From Castellaniella sp049651205 (lineage in GTDB: Bacteria; Pseudomonadota; Gammaproteobacteria; Burkholderiales; Burkholderiaceae_B), in assembly GCF_049651205.1 (NCBI RefSeq), contig NZ_JBASBR010000007.1, positions 310,001 through 374,000 on the forward strand: a stretch of 64,000 bases of DNA, read 5' to 3'. The notes under the pieces are model-generated. The model worked only from the letters and a program-made list of their open reading frames with translations, did not search any database and was not told the origin of the DNA. A program made the translations under genes and the position numbers. Every line of letters begins with the position of its first letter. Positions within the stretch are counted from its first letter, which is position 1. Of this stretch, positions 36,298-45,309 are shown in pieces.

Positions 36298-37659
36298 TTG
36301 TATCTGATCGGAAGTGGCGCTGGTTTTTCCGGCGATCGAACCGATGCCGCCCAGGCTGTGGTGGCATCCATCATTGCGTCAGGTCATCCGGGCGCCGTGA
36401 TCTTTGAAACGCTCGGCGAGCGCACGCTGGCACTGGGGCAAGTGGCCAAGCGCAGCAATAAAGACAAAGGCTACGAGCCTTTACTGGCAGACATCGTCAC
36501 GCCCATTTTGGCAGATTGCTTGCGTGCGGGCATAGCCATCATCGGCAACTTTGGCGCGGCCAACCCGCAGGCGGCGGCGCGCCTGATCCAGCAGATCGCT
36601 CGGGCTCAAGGATTCACGGACACCAAGATCGCCGTGATCACGGGCGACGACCTCCTCGACGGGCTCGATCTCACAGGCCTGGAAATCTGGGAGGGCGACA
36701 CTGCGCTGCGCAGTGACACCGGGCAGATCGTCTCTGCCAATGTTTACATTGGCGCCCGCTCGATTGCCGATGCCCTGCGCGCCGGCGCCCAGATTGTGGT
36801 GGCCGGGCGGGTCGCCGATCCAGCCCTGGTGGTGGGCCCGGCCATGGCTCACTACGGGTGGGCTTGGGATGATTGGGATCGCCTGGCCCAGGCCACGCTG
36901 GCCGGCCACCTGCTGGAATGCGGGGCACAAGTAACCGGCGGCTACTTTGCAGACCCCGGTTACAAGGATGTACCCTCCCCGGCCACCATTGGCTACCCCA
37001 TTGCGGAAATCCAGGCCGATGCCTCGTTTGTCATCACGAAGGCGGGAAATACCGGCGGGCTGGTCGACCTGCGCACCGTCAAAGAACAGATTCTCTACGA
37101 GATCCACGATCCTGCCGCCTACCTGACTCCTGATGTTGTACTGGACATCACAGACGTCACCCTCCAGCCAACCAGCCCCAACAGGGTGGCCGTTCGCGGT
37201 GCACACGGCCGGCCTCGTCCGGACACCCTGAAAATGACTGTCGGCTTCACAGGCGACTGGCTGGGCGAAGGAGAAATCTCATATGCGGGCCCCAACGCGA
37301 TGGCCCGGGCCCGGCTTGCCGCCGAGATCCTTGAAGCACGCCTGCACAACAAGGGCCTGGATGTGCGCCGGCGTTTTGACCTGATTGGTGCGGTCAGCGT
37401 GTTTGACAGCGAAAACGGGGCCCTCAGGCAGCAGGCATGTCCGCCGTTTTCAGAAGACATCCGAATGCGGCTTGCGGTCAGTGCGGATACAAAGCACGCG
37501 GTTGAGCAGGCACTGCAAGAGGTATCAGCCCTCTATTGCACCGGCCCGGCAGGCGGCGGCGGCATCCGCACACGAACCCAGAACCGGATCCGCACGGTGT
37601 CCTACCTGGTACCGCGCACCAAAGTACACACCAGCCATTATTTTTTGGCGGAGGCCTGA
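36298..37659 (+). CDS. AtuA-family protein (DUF1446)
   Basis: 453 residues of the acyclic terpene utilisation AtuA / DUF1446 family, recognised by YLIGSGAGFSGDR, IIGNFGAANP, VAGRVADPALVVGP and EGEISYAGPNAMARA. The biochemical reaction of the family is not established, though it occurs in operons for unusual acyl compounds. The start is TTG 36298, seven bases after CAGGAG; an in-frame TTG at 36283 would place the ribosome site inside the gene. The small partner follows after three bases, then a TAXI-TRAP transporter. Confidence 0.82.
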   Translation: MYLIGSGAGFSGDRTDAAQAVVASIIASGHPGAVIFETLGERTLALGQVAKRSNKDKGYEPLLADIVTPILADCLRAGIAIIGNFGAANPQAAARLIQQIARAQGFTDTKIAVITGDDLLDGLDLTGLEIWEGDTALRSDTGQIVSANVYIGARSIADALRAGAQIVVAGRVADPALVVGPAMAHYGWAWDDWDRLAQATLAGHLLECGAQVTGGYFADPGYKDVPSPATIGYPIAEIQADASFVITKAGNTGGLVDLRTVKEQILYEIHDPAAYLTPDVVLDITDVTLQPTSPNRVAVRGAHGRPRPDTLKMTVGFTGDWLGEGEISYAGPNAMARARLAAEILEARLHNKGLDVRRRFDLIGAVSVFDSENGALRQQACPPFSEDIRMRLAVSADTKHAVEQALQEVSALYCTGPAGGGGIRTRTQNRIRTVSYLVPRTKVHTSHYFLAEA

Positions 37660-37662
37660 GAG

Positions 37663-38016
37663 ATGCCTAAAACCTTGACGCCATTACACCAGCTTGCCCA
37701 TGCCCGCGCGGGTGACAAAGGCAATCGTCTGAACATCAGCCTGATTGCCTACAGCCCCGAGATCTGGCCAACGCTGGTAGAGGAAGTCACAGACACTTGC
37801 GTGGCCCAGCTGTTTGCAACACGTGGCGTCACGCGCGTGCAACGCTTTCTGCTGCCAAACCTGCACGCCATGAACTTCGTGCTGGACGATGTCCTGGAGG
37901 GTGGCGTCAATGGCAGCCTCAACCTCGACACCCATGGCAAGACGCTTTCATTCTGTTTGCTAAGCCACCAGATCTTTGTGCCTGAACACATTCGGGGGGT
38001 GCCAGAACCCCGCTGA
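37663..38016 (+). CDS. AtuA-like small subunit (ferredoxin-fold C-terminal domain as separate protein)
   Basis: 117 residues with the diagnostic ARAGDKGNRLNISLIAY segment and a FCLLSHQIFVPEHI ending. In many family members this domain is fused to the C-terminus of AtuA; here it is its own gene, starting three bases after the stop of the large protein. Name and fold are from the family; it has no iron-sulfur cysteines. Likely forms a complex with the preceding product. Confidence 0.8.
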   Translation: MPKTLTPLHQLAHARAGDKGNRLNISLIAYSPEIWPTLVEEVTDTCVAQLFATRGVTRVQRFLLPNLHAMNFVLDDVLEGGVNGSLNLDTHGKTLSFCLLSHQIFVPEHIRGVPEPR

Positions 38017-38090
38017 ACCCGCATTGTTCTGGCTGTTGGATCCGCCATTCTTCACTGCCATTGTGGCTACATAATCACAGGAGACACGTC

Positions 38091-39080
38091 ATGAAAGAAA
38101 CCCACTCTACCCGCCGCCGCACCCTATTAAAAACTGGTGCCGCAGCTGTTTCACTGGGTATGTTCCCTCTGGTCGCAAGTGCCCAGAAAAAGCGGCTGCT
38201 GATCGGCACCACTTCATCGTCATCCAGCCAATACGGCTACTTCGTCGCAGTTTCACAGCTGCTCAACCAGAAAGTCCCCACCCTCGATACTTCGGTAACC
38301 GAAACCGGTGCCACGATGGACAACCTGCGCCGCATGGCACGCAATCAGGTGGATTTCGGTCTGGTAACCACCAACGTCATGTATAACGCCAACGCAGGTA
38401 CCGGTGCCTTCGAGGGCAAGCCCCAAGCCGCACGCCTGCTCTGGATCTACTCGATTGCACCGCAAAACGTGGTGGTGCGTAAAGATGCCGGCGTCGAAAA
38501 CCTCCAGGGCCTGAACGGAAAAAAATTCAATACAGGCTTGAAGGGTTCGGCAACAGAAAAAACAGCAGATTCCGTACTGGCTTTGCTGGATGTCAAACCG
38601 GAGGTAGTGCGCGGATCCACCGGCGAGATCGTGGATGCGGTCAAGGACAATCGCGTCATCGGCTACGTGAAATCGGGCGCCGGCCTGAAGCTGGATGCCT
38701 CTTCACAAGAAATCGCTGCCTTCACACCCATCAATGTGCTTAGCCTGTCTTCGGCCGAACGCGACAAAATCGCCCAGGCGATGCCCGAGCTGTCTTTGGT
38801 TGACGTACCCGCCGACGAAGCATCGGGTGTGGGTGCCTACACCACCTGGGGCTTTGGCCTGGGTGTTGCGGCAGCTGCCAGCATGAACGAAGAGACGGCC
38901 TACAAGATTGTCAAGGCAATCTGCGAGGATAAAACCAAGCAGGCCGCCGCCCTGGCCGACGTGGCAGGCGCAGACATCGCAGCAATGACGCTTAAATATG
39001 CATCTTCGCCCCTGCACCCGGGTGCGGTTCGTTACTTCAAAGAACTCGGGCTCGACGTGCCCGCCAAACTGATCGGTTAA
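38091..39080 (+). CDS. TAXI-family TRAP transporter solute-binding protein
   Basis: 329 residues with a twin-arginine-like signal (RRRTLLKTGAAAVSLGM, cleavage near VASAQ). The periplasmic TAXI fold follows: TTSSSSSQYGYFVAVSQLLN, then VDFGLVTTNVMYNA and VRGSTGEIVDAVKD. It captures a ligand for the fused TRAP permease encoded next. Ribosome site CAGGAGACA precedes ATG 38091. The ligand is unknown; TAXI proteins bind mostly carboxylates or amino acids. Confidence 0.88.
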   Translation: MKETHSTRRRTLLKTGAAAVSLGMFPLVASAQKKRLLIGTTSSSSSQYGYFVAVSQLLNQKVPTLDTSVTETGATMDNLRRMARNQVDFGLVTTNVMYNANAGTGAFEGKPQAARLLWIYSIAPQNVVVRKDAGVENLQGLNGKKFNTGLKGSATEKTADSVLALLDVKPEVVRGSTGEIVDAVKDNRVIGYVKSGAGLKLDASSQEIAAFTPINVLSLSSAERDKIAQAMPELSLVDVPADEASGVGAYTTWGFGLGVAAAASMNEETAYKIVKAICEDKTKQAAALADVAGADIAAMTLKYASSPLHPGAVRYFKELGLDVPAKLIG

Positions 39081-39112
39081 TCGGGCGTTTCATCCGCCAG
39101 GAGAGCAAGCCA

Positions 39113-41041
39113 ATGGATACTCTGCGCACCCGAAGTGCCTCGCTGCTAACGTTAGCACTCAGCCTTTTTGTCTTGTGGACAGCAGCATTCGGAGCGCAGA
39201 GCTCTCTGGTACAACGCTCGCTTTTTTTGGCGCTTGTCATCCTGGTCGCCCTGCTGAAATTTCCCTTGTTCAAGGATTCCCGGTTGCGCCCGCTAGGTAT
39301 GCTGATTGATACCGTGCTGGGCATTGCAGCCGCCGGCAGCTGCCTGTGGGTGACGGTCAATGCAGACCGCATCATGAACAGCCTGCCAACCGCAGGCCCG
39401 CTCGAAATTGCGCTAACCGCTGTGCTTGTCATCACAGTGCTGGATCTCTCCCGCCGGGCCATCGGCCTGATCTTCCCGACAATCGTACTGATTGGCCTGG
39501 CGTACGCCGCCTTCGGGCAATATATTCCGGGATCTCTGGGCCACCGGGGGTTTGATATCTACTTCATGACAGAAGTCCTGCTCCTGGGCGATATCGGTAT
39601 CTGGGGAACCCTCCTGGGAGTCGCATCCACCATCATCGCCGTGTTTGTGCTGTTTGGCGCATTTCTGTTGCACTCCGGGGGCGGCGCCGCCTTTATGGAT
39701 ATGGCAGTGCGTGTCAGCGGCCGCTCGGTGGGCGGCGCCGCCAAAATTGCCACGGTGGCTTCGGGCCTCTTTGGTATGGTCAGTGGCAGTGCTGTGGGTA
39801 ACGTAGCCACCACGGGCGCCTTCACAATCCCATTGATGAAACGCCTGGGCTACCCGGCAGCATTGGCAGGTGCCGTCGAGGCCGTCGCCTCAACCGGCGG
39901 GCAACTGGCACCGCCGATCATGGGCGCGGCCGCCTTCATCATGGCCGAAATCATCGGCAGCAACTACCTCACCATCGCAGCAGCAGCCGTACTGCCTGCT
40001 TTCCTTTTTTACTTTGGTGTTTTTGCCACCGTCCACATCACGGCACAACAAGAACACTTGGGCCACGTGCCCGAAGACCAGATCCCGCGATGGTCAGCCA
40101 TCCTCACCATCGACCGCCTGGCCCCCATCGTGCTCTCGCTGGGTGGGCTCACCCTAGGCATTTTGCGCGGAAATTCCCTGCCAACCGCAGCGTTTTACGG
40201 CATTATCGGGGCGATTGTCGGGATGCTGGTGTCCGGGCTCGCCGTGCAGATACGCGGCGGTAAAAAAGCCAGTCGCGATACGCCTGCAGCTTCGCCCCTG
40301 GCCAAAGCCATGATCACACAAATCCGCGCAGCCCTGGATGAAGGTGCCACCGGCCTGATTATCGTGGGGATCTTGCTGGCGGGCGCACAAATTCTGGTCG
40401 CCATGATCAATATGACCGGCGTGGGGGTCACTCTCTCGTCCATGATCGTGGGCGATGGCAGCGCATCCCTGCTTTGGATCAGCCTGATTGTGGCCATTGT
40501 GTGCATGATCCTGGGGATGGGAATCCCCACGACTGCCGCCTACGTGCTGGTGGCGGCCACACTGGCGCCCGCCCTGATGGAGGCGGGTGTCTCCGCGATC
40601 ACCGCACACATGTTTGTCTTTTACTACGCCACCTTGTCGGTGATCACGCCACCCGTGTGCGTAGGGGTATTTGTGGCAGCAGGCCTGGCCGGCGAAAAAT
40701 GGGGTCTGGTTGCAAAACGTGCCGTCATGCTGGGCGCCGTCACCTATGTCATTCCGTTTCTGTTTTTGCTGTACCCCAGCATGCTGACTCCAGGCCTTGA
40801 AACCGGCTATTTCGAAGCAGCACTGAGCGGTATGGTGTTTGTGGCAGCCTTTGCCTACCTGTTCGGAGGCGCCCGCGTAACCCCGTGGCGTGCAGTGGAT
40901 ACCCTGTGCTGGCTAAGCGTTGCCATCCTGGCCACCATACCCACCTGGGTAGGGCTGGTGGCAGCCACGGCCGGCCTAGCCATCCTGATTCGCTTGCGGC
41001 GAGCGCCACCTCAAGCAATGGTGACGGCCGAGGCTACGTAA
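39113..41041 (+). CDS. TRAP transporter fused permease (4TM-12TM)
   Basis: 642 residues, polytopic. The first 160 residues contain four membrane segments that match the small TRAP subunit; the remainder is the large subunit with GMVSGSAVGNVATTGAFTIP and GMGIPTTAAYVLVAATLAP. This single-chain form is the normal partner of TAXI binding proteins. ATG 39113 follows AGGAG. Its stop lies seven bases from the stop of the converging SDR gene. Confidence 0.92.
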   Translation: MDTLRTRSASLLTLALSLFVLWTAAFGAQSSLVQRSLFLALVILVALLKFPLFKDSRLRPLGMLIDTVLGIAAAGSCLWVTVNADRIMNSLPTAGPLEIALTAVLVITVLDLSRRAIGLIFPTIVLIGLAYAAFGQYIPGSLGHRGFDIYFMTEVLLLGDIGIWGTLLGVASTIIAVFVLFGAFLLHSGGGAAFMDMAVRVSGRSVGGAAKIATVASGLFGMVSGSAVGNVATTGAFTIPLMKRLGYPAALAGAVEAVASTGGQLAPPIMGAAAFIMAEIIGSNYLTIAAAAVLPAFLFYFGVFATVHITAQQEHLGHVPEDQIPRWSAILTIDRLAPIVLSLGGLTLGILRGNSLPTAAFYGIIGAIVGMLVSGLAVQIRGGKKASRDTPAASPLAKAMITQIRAALDEGATGLIIVGILLAGAQILVAMINMTGVGVTLSSMIVGDGSASLLWISLIVAIVCMILGMGIPTTAAYVLVAATLAPALMEAGVSAITAHMFVFYYATLSVITPPVCVGVFVAAGLAGEKWGLVAKRAVMLGAVTYVIPFLFLLYPSMLTPGLETGYFEAALSGMVFVAAFAYLFGGARVTPWRAVDTLCWLSVAILATIPTWVGLVAATAGLAILIRLRRAPPQAMVTAEAT

Positions 41042-41048
41042 GTTGGCA

Positions 41049-41870
41049 CTAACGGGTGGCGCAGGTCAGGCCGCCATCCACCACCATCTGTGTGCCGGTG
41101 ATGTAGCGGCTTTGATCAGAAGCCAGAAACAGCACTGCCCAGGCCACATCCCAGGCATCACCCATGCGCCCCATGGGTACCTGCTGCTCGCGGGTTTTGA
41201 TAAAGCCCTCGTAGTCTCCGCCAGCGTATTTATCCGCCAGACGGGAGACCAGGGGCGTATGCATCAGGCCAGGTACAACACAATTGACACGCACGTTTTC
41301 GCGGGCATGAATGACGGCCGTGGTAGCACTCATTTGCATCAGTGCGGCCTTGGCAGCCGCATAGCCCACCTGAGGCTTGCCAATGTAGCGCAACCCGGCC
41401 ACCGAAGACACATTTACAATCGATCCCCCACCTTGCGCCGCCATCAGGGGGATCACTTTTTTCATGCTGAGAAACGCAGCATTCAGATTAACCTGCAGCT
41501 GCCCGGCCCAGACCTCCTCGGACAGCGTCACGGGATCACCGGGTTCAGAGCGCCCGACATTATTGATCAGCACATCGATACGCCCCCAGCGAGTCAGGCA
41601 TGCCTGCACCATGGCGTCCACGTCCTCGGACGAGGTAGCATCCCGACATTCAACATAGGCAACGCCACCCCGCGATTCAATTTCACGCTGAGTCTCGCGC
41701 GCCGCCTCCAGATGGAGGTCGACACCAAACACCTTGGCACCACGCTGTGCACAAAGCACAGCTGTGGCTTTGCCATTACCCCACCCATCGCCGATAGAGC
41801 CACAGCCTGTCAAGAGCACCACCTTGCCCACCAGGCTAAAGGGATTTTGTTCGAGGGAAATATCGTTCAT
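41049..41870 (-). CDS. SDR-family oxidoreductase
   Basis: 273 residues with TGCGSIGDGWG as cofactor loop, NNVG in place of NNAG, catalytic serine in VNVSSVAG, and YAAAK. The GDGWGNGKA insertion in the glycine loop is a little unusual. Start at ATG 41870 (MNDISLEQNPFSLVG) is chosen over an earlier frame opening; ribosome signal weak. Transcribed away from the tctC gene and converging on the TRAP permease. Its substrate is unknown; a hydroxy-acid or polyol role is only a guess from neighbours. Confidence 0.8.
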   Translation of the reverse strand: MNDISLEQNPFSLVGKVVLLTGCGSIGDGWGNGKATAVLCAQRGAKVFGVDLHLEAARETQREIESRGGVAYVECRDATSSEDVDAMVQACLTRWGRIDVLINNVGRSEPGDPVTLSEEVWAGQLQVNLNAAFLSMKKVIPLMAAQGGGSIVNVSSVAGLRYIGKPQVGYAAAKAALMQMSATTAVIHARENVRVNCVVPGLMHTPLVSRLADKYAGGDYEGFIKTREQQVPMGRMGDAWDVAWAVLFLASDQSRYITGTQMVVDGGLTCATR

Positions 41871-42013
41871 GATGATCCATATAAATGAGTCAGCGCAGCT
41901 GCGTGTCACAGCCTATTGTAGGCATTGCCGACCAGGTTTGCGGCCACAGGTATTCACCTGCAGTCCTCGCTTTCACTTTTAAGTTTCAGTTAAACAAGCT
42001 TTGCATGACAGGC

Positions 42014-42039
42014 CTAATCATCAACAAACAGTTGATTAG
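42014..42039. promoter_or_regulatory. Inverted repeat between the SDR gene and tctC
   Basis: CTAATCA at 42014-42020 and TGATTAG at 42033-42039, a perfect 7-bp inverted repeat with a 12-base spacer (CAAC and GTTG also pair inside). It lies in the 274-base divergent region 41871-42144, about 100 bases before tctC. Spacing suits a LysR-type site. Confidence 0.4.
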
Positions 42040-42144
42040 AATGGTACGCAGCAGGCTGCTGAAACGGTGGCAGCCATGCATATAAAATCGGCCGAAACAT
42101 CCGGCTCCTCCGGAACCTTTCGGTCCATACGAGGAGACATACAG

Positions 42145-43110
42145 ATGAAGAAACCCATCCGTACCTTTGCCGGTCTCACCCTGGCCCTGGCGGCTGTCGG
42201 ATTCTCCGCCCCCAGTCAGGCCGAATTTCCTGACAAACCCCTAACCTATATCATGGCCTTCAACCCGGGTGGCGAGTCCGACATCACCGCCCGTATCCAA
42301 GAGCAACCCCTAGAGAAAGTACTCGGCCAAGACGTCAACATTGTCTACAAAATTGGGGGCGGCGGCTCGGTGGGCTGGTCCGAGCTTATCCACTCAAAAC
42401 CCGACGGCTACACCTTTGCCGGGCATAATCTGCCCCATATCGTGCTGCAACCCCTGGAGCGCGGCGATGCCGGCTTCAAGACGCTTGATCTAAAAAGCAT
42501 CTACTTCTTTGAAAGCACCCCCGACCTTCTGGTGGTGCGCCAGGACAGCCCCTTTAAAACCCTGCAGGACCTTATCGATTACGCCAAGAAAAACCCACCC
42601 GGCGTAGTGACTGTGGGGGGCAGCGGTTCATCCAGCGCTAACGACCTAGGCACCGCCATGCTGAACAAGGCGGCCGGCATCAAACTCACCTACATTCCCT
42701 TCAGTGGCAGCGGCGCCGCCGTCCCGGCCCTGCTGGGCGGTCACGTCACAGCCCTGATGACATACTCCACCATGGGCGTGCAGTACAAGGACAAGTTCCG
42801 TCCGCTGGCGATTGCCTCCGAAGAGCGCATGGAGGTTCTGGGTGATGTCCCCACGTTCAAAGAGCTGGGCTTCGATGTGGTTGAGGGCGCCTATCGCGGT
42901 GTTGCCGCGCCTCCGGGCACCCCGGACGACCGCGTCAAAGTGCTGGCCGATGCTTTCGAAAAGGTTATGAAAGACCCTGAAGTCAAACAAAAGATGGATG
43001 AAAACGGCTTCAAGATCGAGTACATGGGCCCCGAGGCATCACTCGAACTCGTGAAGAAAAAAATGGTTGAGTACAAGGCACTGATGAAGGAGCTCGGCCG
43101 TCTCAAGTAG
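42145..43110 (+). CDS. tctC: Tripartite tricarboxylate transporter solute-binding protein (TctC/Bug family)
   Basis: 321 residues with a Sec signal peptide (MKKPIRTFAGLTLALAAVGF, cleavage after SQA) and the Bug fold: AFNPGGESDITAR near the N-terminus, GGGSVGWSELIHSKPDGYT, and a C-terminal GVAAPPGTPDDRVK. Binds a carboxylate in the periplasm for TctAB, encoded directly downstream. Ribosome site GAGGAGACA precedes ATG 42145. The ligand is likely a hydroxy-dicarboxylate, by the downstream dehydrogenases. Confidence 0.9.
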   Translation: MKKPIRTFAGLTLALAAVGFSAPSQAEFPDKPLTYIMAFNPGGESDITARIQEQPLEKVLGQDVNIVYKIGGGGSVGWSELIHSKPDGYTFAGHNLPHIVLQPLERGDAGFKTLDLKSIYFFESTPDLLVVRQDSPFKTLQDLIDYAKKNPPGVVTVGGSGSSSANDLGTAMLNKAAGIKLTYIPFSGSGAAVPALLGGHVTALMTYSTMGVQYKDKFRPLAIASEERMEVLGDVPTFKELGFDVVEGAYRGVAAPPGTPDDRVKVLADAFEKVMKDPEVKQKMDENGFKIEYMGPEASLELVKKKMVEYKALMKELGRLK

Positions 43111-43165
43111 GCTTGGCAATCAACAAAACATCCATATTCCCGCCACTTTCACGCACAGGTGATCC

Positions 43166-44689
43166 ATGACTGAAGCCATCTGGCTAGGCCTCATCCATCT
43201 TTTAACCTTCGACAACCTGGCGCTGATTGTGGCGGGTACCGTGGCCGGTATGGTCATCGGCGCCCTGCCTGGTCTCACTGCCACCATGGCCGTGGCCTTG
43301 CTGGTGCCCTTTACCTTCAACATGGATCCCATCGGGGGCCTGGTTTTATTGGGCTCCATCTACATGGGAGCTATTTATGGCGGCTGTTTCAGCGCTATCC
43401 TGATCAACACCCCGGGCACGCCCAGCTCGATCGGCACCACATTTGATGGCTACCCCATGGCCCGGCAGGGCCGCGGCGAAGAAGCCGTGATCGGCGCCAC
43501 CGTGGGCTCGGCCATTGGTGGTGTATTTGGGGTTATCTGCCTGATTTTTTTGAGCCCGTTGTTGGCAGATATTGCCCTGCGCTTTGGCCCGGCAGAGTAT
43601 TTCTGGGTAGGGGTGTTTGGCATCACCATCATTTCAAGCCTGTCCTCAGGTGCGTTTTTAAAAGGCATGACAGGTGCCGCATTTGGTGTTCTGATCTCCA
43701 CCATCGGCATCGCGCCAGTGGGTGGCGATGTACGCTTTACGTTTGGTTCGCCCGCCATGCAGGCAGGGGTGGATCTGATCGTGATTCTGATCGGGCTGTT
43801 TTGTATCCCCGAGCTCCTCAATCTGGTTTTTCATTCTTCGAGTGGTAAAAACAGTATCGATTATCGGCGTGCCAAAGGGGTACTGGGCACAACTGTCCGG
43901 CGTGTTTTTGGCATGCCAGGCAATTTGCTGCGGTCTTCCATCATCGGCACGGTCGTAGGCATTTTGCCGGGTGCGGGTGGCAGTATCGCCAATCTGGTGT
44001 CCTACAACGAAGCCAAGCGGGCTTCCAAAACACCCGAAGAATTTGGTACCGGCAAGCTTGAGGGGGTGGTGGCCACCGAAACCGCCAACAACGCCGTGGT
44101 GGGCGGCGGCCTAATCCCCCTGCTGACGCTCGGTATCCCGGGAGCCCCGCCAGACGCCATTATTTATGGCGCCCTGATGATGCAGGGCCTACGCCCGGGG
44201 CCGCAGCTTTTCTCAGAGCACGCAGACATCACCTACACGTTTATGCTGGGTGTGGGGCTGTCGGCATTGGTGATGGTGCCCGTGGGCCTGTACGGCGGCA
44301 GGTTGCTGGCTCGGTTTGTATCGCGCCTGCCGGTGCGTTATCTGGTGCCTGGCATCGCTATCCTGACCATCGTGGGTTCTTATGCGATCCGCAATAATTT
44401 TCTGGATGTCATCCTGATGCTGGGCTTCGGTGTTGCGGGGTACGTCCTGCGCTACTTTGGTTTCAATGCGGCACCCATCGTGCTGGGGCTGATTCTGGGC
44501 CCGATTATGGAAACCGGGTTGGTTCAGGCCAATCTGATGGGTGCCAGCTACGAACACTCCTGGTATGCACTCTTTGTGAATCCGCTGTCCTGGATCCTCA
44601 TCGCTCTGTCAGTGTTTTCCTTCTTGTGGCCGTATTTTGGCCCCCTGTGGACACGGCTGCGCCGGCCCAACACCCGACCTTCTCTCTAA
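43166..44689 (+). CDS. tctA: TctA-family large permease subunit
   Basis: 507 residues, about 11-12 membrane segments, with GALPGLTATMAVALLVPFTF and GGCFSAILINTPGTPSSIGT near the start, and VVGGGLIPLLTLGIPGAPPDA in the middle, all typical of TctA. Forms the transport channel with TctB and receives ligand from TctC. About 55 bases after tctC and 12 before tctB, so one operon. Confidence 0.94.
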   Translation: MTEAIWLGLIHLLTFDNLALIVAGTVAGMVIGALPGLTATMAVALLVPFTFNMDPIGGLVLLGSIYMGAIYGGCFSAILINTPGTPSSIGTTFDGYPMARQGRGEEAVIGATVGSAIGGVFGVICLIFLSPLLADIALRFGPAEYFWVGVFGITIISSLSSGAFLKGMTGAAFGVLISTIGIAPVGGDVRFTFGSPAMQAGVDLIVILIGLFCIPELLNLVFHSSSGKNSIDYRRAKGVLGTTVRRVFGMPGNLLRSSIIGTVVGILPGAGGSIANLVSYNEAKRASKTPEEFGTGKLEGVVATETANNAVVGGGLIPLLTLGIPGAPPDAIIYGALMMQGLRPGPQLFSEHADITYTFMLGVGLSALVMVPVGLYGGRLLARFVSRLPVRYLVPGIAILTIVGSYAIRNNFLDVILMLGFGVAGYVLRYFGFNAAPIVLGLILGPIMETGLVQANLMGASYEHSWYALFVNPLSWILIALSVFSFLWPYFGPLWTRLRRPNTRPSL

Positions 44690-44701
44690 AGAGGCATAAC
44701 C

Positions 44702-45181
44702 ATGAGCCCACTGCTTCGCGACCGCCTGGGGTCACTGCTGATGCTTGCCTTTGTGGCAACGCTATGGGTGCAGCGTGACTACACCAGCCCCTTTGGCGGC
44801 ATGTTTCCTGACACCATGATGGCCTTCATGGTCTTCTTCATTGTGCTTACCTTGATCCTGTCGTTTACACCCTGGTCGGCCATGCCCAAAGACCAAACCG
44901 AAGCCTCCGAAGACGATGCCCCCACGTCATCAGGCCTGCAACAGGTATTGGTAGTGATTGTCCTGCTTGCACTCTGGACAAGCTTGTACCGTTCTGTGGG
45001 CTTTGCGCTTACTGGCACCCTGGGCTTTGGCGCCATCGCCTGGTACCTGGGCGATCGCCACGCGGGTGCACGGGGTATCGTAAGGGCTTTGGGTCTGGGG
45101 GCTGTGGTCAGTTTCGTCGTATATATGGTGTTCGACTACTTTCTGCTGGTGCCCCTGCCACCTGGGTTCTTGTTCGGATAA
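44702..45181 (+). CDS. tctB: TctB-family small permease subunit
   Basis: 159 residues with four hydrophobic segments and a charged loop near residue 65 (PKDQTEASEDD); the ending DYFLLVPLPPGFLFG is typical of TctB. Small membrane partner of TctA. Gene order tctC-tctA-tctB rather than the common tctC-B-A. Confidence 0.88.
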   Translation: MSPLLRDRLGSLLMLAFVATLWVQRDYTSPFGGMFPDTMMAFMVFFIVLTLILSFTPWSAMPKDQTEASEDDAPTSSGLQQVLVVIVLLALWTSLYRSVGFALTGTLGFGAIAWYLGDRHAGARGIVRALGLGAVVSFVVYMVFDYFLLVPLPPGFLFG

Positions 45182-45246
45182 TTCCACTGGATCCCTGATC
45201 TGATGGCCCTCCGCACCACCGATGTTCGGGAGCATCGCAGCCGGCC

Positions 45247-45264
45247 TGAGGCTGGGCAGCCTCA
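45247..45264 (+). other. Short hairpin between tctB and the first dehydrogenase gene
   Basis: TGAGGCTG / CAGCCTCA, an eight-bp stem with a two-base loop (seven pairs if the loop opens), in the 128-base gap 45182-45309. No T-run follows. It could tune expression between transporter and dehydrogenase. Confidence 0.35.
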
Positions 45265-45309
45265 CTGGCACTGCTGGGCTAAACTGCATTGCATTTCATG
45301 GAGACACGA

